In this document: one piece after another, positions 1-5,964 of the stretch
Position numbering within the stretch: position 1 is the first letter of the stretch
Layout of the letters: each line of letters begins with the position of its first letter
Assembly: GCA_938091145.1 (NCBI GenBank)
Contig: CALKMS010000076.1
Span: 1-6,327 of the forward strand
Direction of reading: 5' to 3'
DNA length: 6,327 bases
Source of the DNA: an uncultured bacterium
GTDB taxonomy: Bacteria; Actinomycetota; Aquicultoria; SKW223; CALKMS01
Position numbers and translations under genes: made by a program
Notes under the pieces: model-generated
What the model saw: only the letters and a program-made list of their open reading frames with translations
Databases searched by the model: none
Told to the model about the DNA's origin: nothing

Positions 1-1
1 A

Positions 2-793
2 GTGAAGATAAAGCCCGCTTGCAATCAGGTTGATGATTTATTGGGAGAAATCAAGAGGGAAGTTGAAAGAAATAATCGAGTTTTGGTTACCACTTTGACC
101 AAGAAAACAGCTGAAGATTTAACAGATTTTTTGGTGGAAAAAGGAATTAGAGCCCGTTATCTTCATTCAGAAATTGACACTTTAGAGCGAGTAGCCATTT
201 TGAGTGACTTGAGGCGAGGAAAGTTTGACGTTTTGGTTGGGATTAACCTTCTGCGAGAGGGGTTGGATTTGCCCGAAGTTTCACTGGTAGCCATCCTGGA
301 CGCTGATAAAGAAGGTTTTTTGCGAAGTGAACGTTCTTTAATTCAAACAATGGGAAGAGCTGCTCGCAATGTCACCGGGAAGATTATCCTTTACGCTGAT
401 GAAATAACTGGCTCTATCAAAAGAGCAGTTGAAGAAACTAATCGAAGACGGAAAATTCAGCTTGCGTACAATCGGAAGCACAATATCAAGCCCCAGTCAA
501 TTCAGAAAGCAATAACTGATATTATTGAGGAAGCGATGGTTTCCGAAAGTTCAACTGGTTATAGAGACAGGTTGGTGTTTAAAGACAAAGAGTGGCGAAG
601 TCTACCGGTTGAAGAACAGCTCAGGTTGGTAGAATTGTTAGAGGAAGAAATGCTTGAAGCAGCTAGTGAGCTAAATTTTGAGTTAGCAGCTGAGCTTCGT
701 GATAAAATAAGAAAGCTAAGTGAATCAATTGGCTTGAAAAGAGATTTTAGGAAAACCTTTGGAGCTTCGAGGACAAAAAAGTTCAGGAGGTGA
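2..793 (+). CDS. uvrB: UvrABC excinuclease subunit B, C-terminal part (cut by window edge)
   Basis: UvrB is the DNA-loading, helicase-like subunit of nucleotide excision repair. It receives damaged DNA from UvrA, verifies the lesion and recruits UvrC. Only the C-terminal 263 codons are present; full-length family members are roughly 650-700 residues. The GTG at base 2 is an internal valine codon, not a start. Visible parts, in window numbering: the NQVDDLL segment typical of the start of helicase domain 2 (about 8-14), motif V GINLLREGLDLP (80-91), motif VI QTMGRAARN (115-123), the YNRKHNIKP linker, and a C-terminal UVR motif at about 213-240 (EEEMLEAASELNFELAAELR core), which binds UvrA or UvrC. 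The tail is basic (RTKKFRR). The reading frame is intact. The stop at 791-793 lies only 5 bases before the next start, so it heads or sits inside an operon with the SPFH gene. Identification is essentially certain. Confidence 0.97.
   Translation: MKIKPACNQVDDLLGEIKREVERNNRVLVTTLTKKTAEDLTDFLVEKGIRARYLHSEIDTLERVAILSDLRRGKFDVLVGINLLREGLDLPEVSLVAILDADKEGFLRSERSLIQTMGRAARNVTGKIILYADEITGSIKRAVEETNRRRKIQLAYNRKHNIKPQSIQKAITDIIEEAMVSESSTGYRDRLVFKDKEWRSLPVEEQLRLVELLEEEMLEAASELNFELAAELRDKIRKLSESIGLKRDFRKTFGASRTKKFRR
785..790 (+). promoter_or_regulatory. Shine-Dalgarno site of the SPFH gene, inside the uvrB end
   Basis: A perfect AGGAGG occupies 785-790 with an 8-base spacer to the ATG at 799. This decides the start. 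The alternative GTG at 790-792 overlaps both the Shine-Dalgarno and the uvrB stop, so it cannot use this site. The site is embedded in the last uvrB codons, which suggests translational coupling. Confidence 0.85.
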
Positions 794-798
794 TTTCA

Positions 799-1767
799 AT
801 GTTCTGGTTCTTATTGTTTTGGCTTTTAATAGCCTGGGCGGCCATAATTTTGTACATTTCTTTTAGCCGAAGGAGGCCGATTGAACAAGGAGGGGTTTAT
901 GAACTGAAGCCTCTGCCCGCTATTTCAGGCAAAACCATCTCAATAATAGCTCTTGCTTTATTGTTTTTGATCGCTCTGGCCAATGCTGTGGTAATTATTC
1001 CGGCTGGCCATGTTGGGGTTGTTTTTAATGCGATCACTGGGGTTAAAAAGAAACCTCTTTATGAAGGATTAAATTTGATTATTCCTGGCGTTGAAAGCGT
1101 AACAGTTTATGATGCCAGGGTTAAAAACTACACAATGAGTCACAGCCGTGGTGAAGGGCAGAAAACAGCGGAAAACGATGCTATTTATGCACCAACTAAG
1201 GAGGGGCTGATAGTTGGTCTTGATGTGACTGTGCTATACAGGATTGATAAACTTAGAGCGCCTGACCTACACCAGAAGATTGGTCCTGATTATGAAGAGA
1301 AAGTTTTAAGACCTGAAATAAGAAATAATCTTCGGATGGCCGTTAAGGATTACGGAATCATAGAAGTTTATGGCCCAAAGAGGGCGGTAATTCAAGGGCA
1401 AGTTTTGAGGGCTTTGAGAAAACGCCTTATTCCAAAGAGAATAATATGCCTTGAGGTTTTACTTCGTGATGTTATTTTTCCTGATGATTTTGCTAGAGCT
1501 ATTAGAGAGAAACAGGTAGCCCAGCAAGAAGCACAGAAAATGGATTATATTTTGGAGAAAGAACAAAAAGAGGCCCAGAGAAAAATCATTGAAGCTAAGG
1601 GCCAGGCTAAGGCCATAGAGATTGTTCAGCGCGCTTTGAGCAGAAATCCACTTTACATTCAGTATCTTTGGGCTACCAAGCTGCCTCAAAATGTCCAAAC
1701 GATGATTGTGCCTGGCGGTTCTAATGTCTTGATTAGTCCTCAAGGTAGCCCTCAGCTCGCAAGGTAA
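799..1767 (+). CDS. SPFH/prohibitin-like membrane protein
   Basis: Predicted 322-residue membrane-anchored protein of the SPFH (stomatin/prohibitin/flotillin/HflK) superfamily. These proteins form large rings or scaffolds on membranes and often modulate proteases or membrane domains. Two hydrophobic helices are visible: residues 1-21 (MFWFLLFWLLIAWAAIIL core), followed by a basic SRRRP stop, and about 46-67. The SPFH domain starts at VIIPAGHVGVVFNAITG (65-81). It continues through LIIPGVESVTVYDARV and ends near RDVIFPDDFARAI (223-235). A charged, Ala/Glu/Gln/Lys-rich coiled coil follows (about 235-282), then a short tail with MIVPGGSNVLI (302-312), a common SPFH ending. The domain order fits prohibitin best, but two N-terminal membrane helices rather than one is less typical. 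I chose ATG 799 for its ideal Shine-Dalgarno. It lies 5 bases after uvrB and is probably in one operon with it. No catalytic motif is seen, and its partner or substrate cannot be told from the sequence. Confidence 0.92.
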   Translation: MFWFLLFWLLIAWAAIILYISFSRRRPIEQGGVYELKPLPAISGKTISIIALALLFLIALANAVVIIPAGHVGVVFNAITGVKKKPLYEGLNLIIPGVESVTVYDARVKNYTMSHSRGEGQKTAENDAIYAPTKEGLIVGLDVTVLYRIDKLRAPDLHQKIGPDYEEKVLRPEIRNNLRMAVKDYGIIEVYGPKRAVIQGQVLRALRKRLIPKRIICLEVLLRDVIFPDDFARAIREKQVAQQEAQKMDYILEKEQKEAQRKIIEAKGQAKAIEIVQRALSRNPLYIQYLWATKLPQNVQTMIVPGGSNVLISPQGSPQLAR

Positions 1768-1879
1768 GTTGGATTGGTTGGGCTTTTTAGTTTGTTAAGT
1801 TTTTTAATGATCGGTGTTTTGGGAGAACTGTTTAAATAAATTGATGTACCGGAAACTTTTAGGTTTTTGAAAATTCAGC

Positions 1880-1891
1880 GACCTAAAGGTC
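1880..1891. repeat. Small hairpin GACC-TAAA-GGTC
   Basis: Perfect 4-base arms (GACC/GGTC) flank TAAA; with the palindromic reading the core is ACCTAAAGGT (1881-1890). The complementary core ACCTTTAGG recurs at 2201-2209, on the 3' shoulder of another hairpin, so this may be a remnant of the same element in the opposite orientation. Confidence 0.5.
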
Positions 1892-1928
1892 ATTGTTATA
1901 TTGTCATGAGGAGGTGGCTCACTCCGTT

Positions 1929-1962
1929 TGTCGTTGCGGGCAAAGCGAAGCAATCTAATTGC
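1929..1962. repeat. Degenerate copy of the TCATTGCGAG/GCAATCT repeat
   Basis: It begins TGTCGTTGCGGGC and runs through AAGCGAAGCAATCT (ending 1956), a diverged version of the start and middle of the better-preserved unit at 2017-2095. It also holds its own small dyad GCAAT-CTA-ATTGC (1950-1962), which corresponds to the GCAATCTC/GAGATTGC dyad of the intact unit. It seems to be an older, decayed copy. Confidence 0.65.
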
Positions 1963-2004
1963 CATTGTGAGTCAATTTTTCGTAAAGGCGGGCCCATTTT
2001 TTTC

Positions 2005-2029
2005 TCATTGCGAGCCTGTCATTGCGAGC
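2005..2029. repeat. Direct repeat of TCATTGCGAGC
   Basis: The 11-base word TCATTGCGAGC occurs at 2005-2015 and again at 2019-2029. The second copy belongs to the left arm of the 79-base palindrome. The first is an orphan arm immediately outside it, consistent with insertion next to an earlier copy or with partial duplication. Confidence 0.75.
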
Positions 2030-2095
2030 GAGCCGCAAGGCGAGCGTGGCAATCTCTGAGATTGCTTCGGGTGCTAACGCACCCTCGCAATGACA
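2017..2095. repeat. 79-base palindromic repeat unit with 12-base inverted ends
   Basis: The ends are perfect 12-base inverted repeats, TGTCATTGCGAG (2017-2028) and CTCGCAATGACA (2084-2095). Inside are three smaller dyads: GCC-GCAA-GGC (2032-2041, a GNRA-type loop if transcribed), GCAATCTC-T-GAGATTGC (2049-2065) and GGGTGC-TAAC-GCACCC (2069-2084). The layout of long inverted ends enclosing hairpins resembles a miniature inverted-repeat element or a REP-like palindrome. No transposase lies in the window, and no target-site duplication can be assigned with confidence because the flanks are also repeats. Confidence 0.85.
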
Positions 2096-2116
2096 CCTTT
2101 TCTTGTCAAAACAACT

Positions 2117-2147
2117 TCTGAGATTGCTTCATCCCGCTAAAAGCGGG
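2117..2147. repeat. Partial repeat copy with CCCGCT/AGCGGG hairpin
   Basis: TCTGAGATTGCTTC at 2117-2130 repeats bases 2055-2068 of the 79-base unit exactly. It is followed by CCCGCT-AAA-AGCGGG (2133-2147), a perfect 6-base stem that takes the place of the GGGTGC/GCACCC hairpin of the intact unit. It lacks the CTCGCAATGACA end and so appears to be a truncated or variant copy with a swapped internal stem. Confidence 0.7.
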
Positions 2148-2187
2148 CTTCGCGCTGATGCCTGGTAAAAATGTAGCGGGAACGTTT

Positions 2188-2204
2188 AGGTGCCGTCGGC
2201 ACCT
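2188..2204. repeat. AGGTGCC-GTC-GGCACCT hairpin
   Basis: A perfect 7-base GC-rich stem with a 3-base loop, followed by TTAGG so that the shoulder reads ACCTTTAGGC. It has no trailing T run, so it is a poor intrinsic terminator. Its shared ACCTTTAGG word links it to the hairpin at 1880-1891. Confidence 0.65.
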
Positions 2205-2272
2205 TTAGGCTTCCGTTTATTACTGAAGGAAAGTTACTCTTTAAATCTCTTTTTCTCTTTTTAACTCGGAGC

Positions 2273-2278
2273 TATAAT
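2273..2278 (+). promoter_or_regulatory. Probable -10 box of a leaderless uvrA promoter
   Basis: A perfect TATAAT lies 9 bases upstream of the uvrA ATG (2288). Transcription would normally begin about 7 bases after the box, close to 2285, leaving almost no 5' leader. No Shine-Dalgarno is positioned for this ATG: the only GGAG (2268-2271) is 16 bases away. The -35 region (about 2249-2256) is just T-rich. The sequence therefore suggests leaderless translation initiation; a promoter further upstream inside the repeat cluster is the alternative. Confidence 0.55.
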
Positions 2279-2287
2279 TAAATTTTT

Positions 2288-5143
2288 ATGGATAAGATTG
2301 TAATACGCGGAGCTAGGGAGCACAATTTAAAAAACATCAACCTGGAGTTGCCCCGAGATAAGCTGATTGTTTTCACAGGTCTTTCTGGTTCCGGTAAGTC
2401 TTCGCTAGCTATCGACACCATTTATGCCGAAGGCCAGAGACGATATGTGGAAAGTCTTTCAGCTTACGCCCGCCAGTTTCTTGGGCAGCTCGAAAAACCT
2501 GATGTTGACCACATTGATGGTCTTTCTCCTTCTATTTGTATTGACCAAAAATCAACGACCAAGAACCCTCGCTCAACAGTGGGGACGATAACTGAGATAT
2601 ATGATTATTACCGCCTTTTATTTGCTCGAATTGGCAAAGCTTTTTGCCCTCACTGCCAAATCCCCATTGAAAAACAATCTTCCCAGCAAATAATTGACAA
2701 AATAAAAGAGTTTCCTTTTGGAACGAAGTTCCAAATTCTGGCTCCGGTAGTGCGGAAAAGAAAAGGTGAGTATCGGGAGTTTTTTCAGAGGCTAAGAAAA
2801 GATGGCTATGCTCGGGTAAAAATAGATGGCAAAGTTTACGGTTTAGAAGAAGAGATTAGGTTAGACCGCGATGTTCAACACGACATAGATGTGGTTGTTG
2901 ATCGGTTGATAATGAAAGAAGGGGTGGAAAAGAGAGTTGCTGACTCGGTTGAGCTAGCGATGAACTTGGCTGATGGCTTGGTGGCGGTTGAGATTGTTGA
3001 GGATAATAAAGAAGAAAGAAGACTTTACAGCACGCATTTTGCTTGCCTTCAATGTGGTTTTTCTTTTCCGGAGATTTCTCCTCGAGTTTTTTCTTTTAAT
3101 AGTCCCTATGGTGCGTGCCCTGATTGCAGTGGTTTAGGGGTGAAGATGGAAGTAGATCCTGACTTAGTGGTTCCCAATCCCGAACTCACTATAAACGAAG
3201 GGGCAATTGTGCCTTTCGTTCGTTCCCGGGCCGATTTTTACCACCAAATATTAGTGGCAGTTTGTCGTGAATACGGTATTGATATGAACACTCCCTGGAA
3301 AGACTTACCGAAAGAGGATAAAGAAATAATCCTTTACGGCAATGACGAACCAATTTATGTAAGGTATCGCAGTTTGACGGGGAGAATGAAAGCATACTAC
3401 ACAACTTTTCCCGGTGTAATTCCTAATCTTGAAAGGCGCTATCGTGAAGCAGAAACTGAAGGCTTAAGGGAAATGATTGAAGAGTATATGCGGCCCAGAA
3501 AATGTAAGACCTGTGAGGGGACGCGGCTAAAAAAAGAGGTTCTAGCGATAAAAGTTGGTGGTTTAAACATTGCTGAACTTTCTTCTTTTTCGGCGGCTAA
3601 GAGTCTAGAATTTTTTGAAGAGTTAAAGTTAACTGAAAGGGAGATGAAAATTGCTGAGAGGGTTTTAAAGGAAATTAAGTCGCGCTTAAAGTTTTTAATT
3701 GATGTTGGACTTGACTACCTTACCATTGACCGAGCCGCTGCCACTCTGGCGGGAGGGGAAGCTCAACGTATTAGATTAGCAACTCAAATTGGTTCAGGAT
3801 TAGCTGGTGTTTTGTATGTTTTAGACGAACCTTCAATCGGTCTTCATCAGCGAGACAACCGTCGATTGATAAACACATTAAAGGGCCTGAGGGATTTGGG
3901 AAACACAGTAATTGTGGTTGAGCACGATGAAGAAACTATTAGAAGTGCTGATTATGTTGTTGATATGGGGCCAGGAGCAGGCGAAGCGGGGGGCAAAGTT
4001 GTTTTTGCTGGCTCGGTTGAGGAACTGCTCAATTTTCCTCACTCTCTTACCGCTCAATATCTGCGCAAGGAGAAACAAATTGAGATTCCTGCTAGAAGAC
4101 GAAAGCCTCAAGGAAGGTTTTTAAGAGTTGTAGGAGCATCTGAGCACAACTTAAAAAATATCACTGTGGATTTTCCTTTGGGTCTTTTTATTTGTGTGAC
4201 GGGAGTTTCTGGTTCGGGAAAGAGCAGTCTGGTAATTGATGTTTTAGCCCGAGCTTTAAAAAATTATTTTTATTCTTCTCGGGAGGAAGTGGGCAAACAC
4301 TTAAAGATAGAGGGCTTGGAACACTTGGATAAAGTTATTGAGGTCGACCAGTCACCAATTGGGCGGACTCCGCGTTCAAACCCGGCTACTTATATTAAGG
4401 TTTTTGACGAGATCAGAAGACTTTTTGCTGAAATACCGGAAGCTAAAGTGAGAGGCTACACGCCCGGACGCTTTTCTTTCAATGTGCCTGGTGGTCGTTG
4501 TGATGCTTGCAAGGGTGATGGCACTATCAAGATTGAAATGCATTTTTTGCCCGATGTTTATATTCCTTGCGAGGTATGCAAAGGTAAGAGGTATAACCAG
4601 GAAACTTTGGATATAAGATTTAAAGGAAAAAATATTGCTGAAGTTTTAGATATGTCAGTTGAGGAAGCGCTTCGGTTTTTTGGTAACATTCCTTCGATTG
4701 CTCGGAAATTACAAACTCTTCATGATGTTGGTTTAGGTTATATTAAATTGGGACAAGGCTCACCGACTTTATCTGGGGGAGAAGCTCAACGGGTGAAGCT
4801 TGCTGCCGAGTTAGGGAAAAAATCAACGGGAAGGACTTTTTATATTCTCGATGAACCAACTACTGGACTTCATTTTGACGATGTAAAAAAACTCTTGAAT
4901 GTTTTAAACCGTCTGGTTGATCAGGGAAACACTGTAGTGGTGATCGAACACAATCTCGAGGTTATAAAAGTAGCTGACTGGATAATTGATTTAGGACCAG
5001 AAGGGGGCGAAGCTGGAGGTTATGTAGTATGCCAGGGACCGCCTGAGGAGATAGTGAAAAATAAAAAGTCTTATACCGCAAGGTATTTAGCTGAAGTTTT
5101 AAATAAAAGCCAAAATAGGAAGCGAAAAGAATCCAGAGTTTAA
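2288..5143 (+). CDS. uvrA: UvrABC excinuclease subunit A (ATPase)
   Basis: Complete 951-residue UvrA, the dimeric ABC-type ATPase that scans DNA for distortions and loads UvrB at lesions. The start MDKIVIRGAREHNLKNI is the canonical family N-terminus. First half: Walker A GLSGSGKS (31-38), YVESLSAYARQFL, an extra CPHC pair (C120, C123), zinc cysteines C253/C256 and C277/C280, ABC signature LAGGEAQ (487-493) and Walker B with LDEPSIGLHQRD (from 512). Second half: Walker A GVSGSGKS (639-646), the DNA-contacting zinc module C738/C741...C761/C764, signature LSGGEAQ (828-834) and Walker B with LDEPTTGLH (from 854). The tail after YTARYLAEVL is short and basic. The first signature has Ala for the usual Ser, a variant I believe is common in UvrA. 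The length is close to the usual ~940 and there is no frameshift. It follows the repeat cluster and probably has its own promoter, although it lies on the same strand as uvrB. Confidence 0.99.
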   Translation: MDKIVIRGAREHNLKNINLELPRDKLIVFTGLSGSGKSSLAIDTIYAEGQRRYVESLSAYARQFLGQLEKPDVDHIDGLSPSICIDQKSTTKNPRSTVGTITEIYDYYRLLFARIGKAFCPHCQIPIEKQSSQQIIDKIKEFPFGTKFQILAPVVRKRKGEYREFFQRLRKDGYARVKIDGKVYGLEEEIRLDRDVQHDIDVVVDRLIMKEGVEKRVADSVELAMNLADGLVAVEIVEDNKEERRLYSTHFACLQCGFSFPEISPRVFSFNSPYGACPDCSGLGVKMEVDPDLVVPNPELTINEGAIVPFVRSRADFYHQILVAVCREYGIDMNTPWKDLPKEDKEIILYGNDEPIYVRYRSLTGRMKAYYTTFPGVIPNLERRYREAETEGLREMIEEYMRPRKCKTCEGTRLKKEVLAIKVGGLNIAELSSFSAAKSLEFFEELKLTEREMKIAERVLKEIKSRLKFLIDVGLDYLTIDRAAATLAGGEAQRIRLATQIGSGLAGVLYVLDEPSIGLHQRDNRRLINTLKGLRDLGNTVIVVEHDEETIRSADYVVDMGPGAGEAGGKVVFAGSVEELLNFPHSLTAQYLRKEKQIEIPARRRKPQGRFLRVVGASEHNLKNITVDFPLGLFICVTGVSGSGKSSLVIDVLARALKNYFYSSREEVGKHLKIEGLEHLDKVIEVDQSPIGRTPRSNPATYIKVFDEIRRLFAEIPEAKVRGYTPGRFSFNVPGGRCDACKGDGTIKIEMHFLPDVYIPCEVCKGKRYNQETLDIRFKGKNIAEVLDMSVEEALRFFGNIPSIARKLQTLHDVGLGYIKLGQGSPTLSGGEAQRVKLAAELGKKSTGRTFYILDEPTTGLHFDDVKKLLNVLNRLVDQGNTVVVIEHNLEVIKVADWIIDLGPEGGEAGGYVVCQGPPEEIVKNKKSYTARYLAEVLNKSQNRKRKESRV

Positions 5144-5145
5144 GT

Positions 5146-5162
5146 AAGGTATAAAATACCTT
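5146..5162. terminator. Possible terminator hairpin after uvrA
   Basis: AAGGTAT-AAA-ATACCTT forms a perfect 7-base stem two bases after the uvrA stop. It is AT-rich and lacks an immediate T run. A second dyad AAAAAT-C-ATTTTT (5171-5183) supplies one. It sits between convergent genes, where a bidirectional terminator would be expected, but the weak stem makes the call tentative. Confidence 0.45.
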
Positions 5163-5191
5163 CAGAATCGAAAAATCATTTTTACACCACT

Positions 5192-5669
5192 TTATTTGTT
5201 GTTTAGACAGTTACTGCCAAATATCCTTTTTCCTACACGCTTGAAAGATGACAAACTTGGATTTCGACACTTATTTTTTCTATAATTGGCTTTAGCTTAC
5301 TGTAATCAGCCTGCCAAATTCCACAGAGTTGATATTTTTGGTTGATTATGACAAGAAGTGCGTAGTCGAATTCATGTTTAGAAAAACTACCTACCCAAAC
5401 TGCATCCCGATGTAATCACTCAGATTTGCTTCGCCGGGTTTTAATTTGAAATCGAAGCCATTTTCGTCCACCACATCAAAACCCTCTAGAAGAGGATTCA
5501 ATACTAATTTAAGTCCAAGTTGGTGACAGGCTAATAGTTCACGACTTCACCCGTAATGCCAAGTTTTCTTTTTTCTTGAGTTGTTTTTTAAATAGAAGTG
5601 CTGCCTTAATCGCTGATTTGAGCTTATTGATAAGTTTACTGTCTATTGTTATTGTTTCAAATTTGTCAT
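5192..5669 (-). pseudogene. Broken gene for a ~160-residue protein of unknown function
   Basis: Read on the minus strand from ATG 5669 to TAA 5194-5192, the coding signal runs through the frames in order, and each change is explained by one lost base: near 5662-5664, 5564-5567, 5542, 5408 and 5262-5264. Adding one base at each gives a continuous 160-codon product. Segments include ITIDSKLINKLKSAIKAALL, KLGITGEV, ELLACHQLGLKLVLNPL, GFDVVDENG, DAVWVGSFSKHEFDYALLV, YQLCGIWQADYSKLKPIIEK and NPSLSSFKRVGKRIF. It resembles small uncharacterised proteins I recall from uncultured bacteria. The ITGEV, GFDVVDxxG and following K-x-K order could be a remnant of a PD-(D/E)XK-type nuclease fold, but that is inference, and the expected Q/E before the lysine is not seen. 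It is convergent with uvrA, which has no lesions. Five losses in under 480 bases point to decay, or less likely to local sequencing error. Confidence 0.8.
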
Positions 5670-5707
5670 TTTAAGCTATAGAATCTTCTCCGTTACGCCG
5701 TCAAAAT

Positions 5708-5780
5708 TTCACACAACGGCTTGTATGTAGAAGTTGCCTGGGGGTGTGAATTGCGCAGGCAGACCAAAGGCAAGTTGTGT
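5708..5780. repeat. Nested inverted repeats, unassigned
   Basis: Several complementary pairs overlap: TTCACAC (5708-5714) with GTGTGAA (5744-5750), ACACAAC (5711-5717) with GTTGTGT (5774-5780), TTGCCT (5734-5739) with AGGCAA (5768-5773), and GCCTG (5736-5740) with CAGGC (5756-5760). The second and third pairs nest, as in a multi-stem RNA or a recombination site. The first is incompatible with the second. I recognise no known RNA family, attC core or transposon end. Confidence 0.4.
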
Positions 5781-5808
5781 AAAGTGTGGGAAAACTTTTA
5801 TTCGTTGT
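5764..5808 (+). pseudogene. Possible zinc-ribbon coding remnant
   Basis: This frame reads PKASCVKCGKTFIRC and then stops at 5809. A C-x2-C-G-K pattern of this sort is typical of the first half of a zinc ribbon, as in HNH endonucleases and related small DNA-binding proteins. In another plus frame just downstream the words DVTCCSRTNLFGSH (about 5818-5859) could supply the second cysteine pair, which would need a frameshift. Both pieces are short, so this may be chance. Confidence 0.2.
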
Positions 5809-5964
5809 TAAACGAAGATGTAACATGTTGCTCCCGAACTAATCTTTTTGGTTCCCACATTACCAAGACCGCTATTTCAACTTATTATATAAAATTAAAT
5901 GCTACACTAAATAATTTGGAGATAAAAGAATTTTTCATAGGGAGTTTATGGGAAAGCGTAAGTC

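Larger units (their letters stand above)
1850..2217. repeat. Cluster of interspersed palindromic repeats between the SPFH gene and uvrA
   Basis: Most of the 520-base gap 1768-2287 is a mosaic of short inverted and direct repeats; individual elements are listed separately. In order: a weak AAAC/GTTT dyad (1853-1866), GACC-TAAA-GGTC (1880-1891), a degenerate TTGCG...GCAATCT unit (1929-1962), a TCATTGCGAGC direct repeat (2005-2029), a 79-base palindromic unit (2017-2095), a partial unit (2117-2147) and an AGGTGCC hairpin (2188-2204). TCATTGCGAG/GCAATCTC repeats of this style occur as intergenic families in many unrelated bacterial genomes. They are usually taken as non-autonomous mobile palindromes or transcript-stabilising elements. 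Bases 1768-1849 show nothing recognisable, including no clear terminator for the SPFH gene. An 84-codon open frame across 1867-2121 is only a translation of these repeats. Confidence 0.85.

Noticed and set aside
790..798. GTG at 790 as the SPFH start, overlapping the uvrB stop
   Set aside because: It lies on the last base of the AGGAGG ribosome site and has no site of its own; ATG 799 has the correct 8-base spacing.
1459..1743. 94-codon open frame antisense to the SPFH gene
   Set aside because: It is fully covered by a well-supported gene on the other strand and has no protein family character.
1867..2121. 84-codon open frame on the plus strand
   Set aside because: It is made of the palindromic repeats; the translation (CHCERAARRAWQS type) is the usual artefact of such repeats.
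1929..2147. CRISPR array
   Set aside because: The repeat copies differ in length and sequence, are not evenly spaced, and no cas gene is present.
2645..2656. Extra CPHC pair in UvrA as a novel zinc site
   Set aside because: Many UvrA proteins have a CPxC or CPxH pair at this place, and no second cysteine pair is near.
3189..3404. Minus-strand open frame inside uvrA; similar frames at 3878-4111 (-) and 3912-4124 (+)
   Set aside because: All lie within the intact, strongly conserved uvrA coding sequence and have no ribosome site or recognisable product.
3746..3766. LAGGE instead of LSGGE in the first UvrA ABC signature
   Set aside because: I believe Ala at this position is common in bacterial UvrA, so it is not evidence of a defect.
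5711..5780. Integron attC site
   Set aside because: The ACACAAC/GTTGTGT pair does not match the RYYYAAC/GTTRRRY core consensus and no cassette structure is seen.
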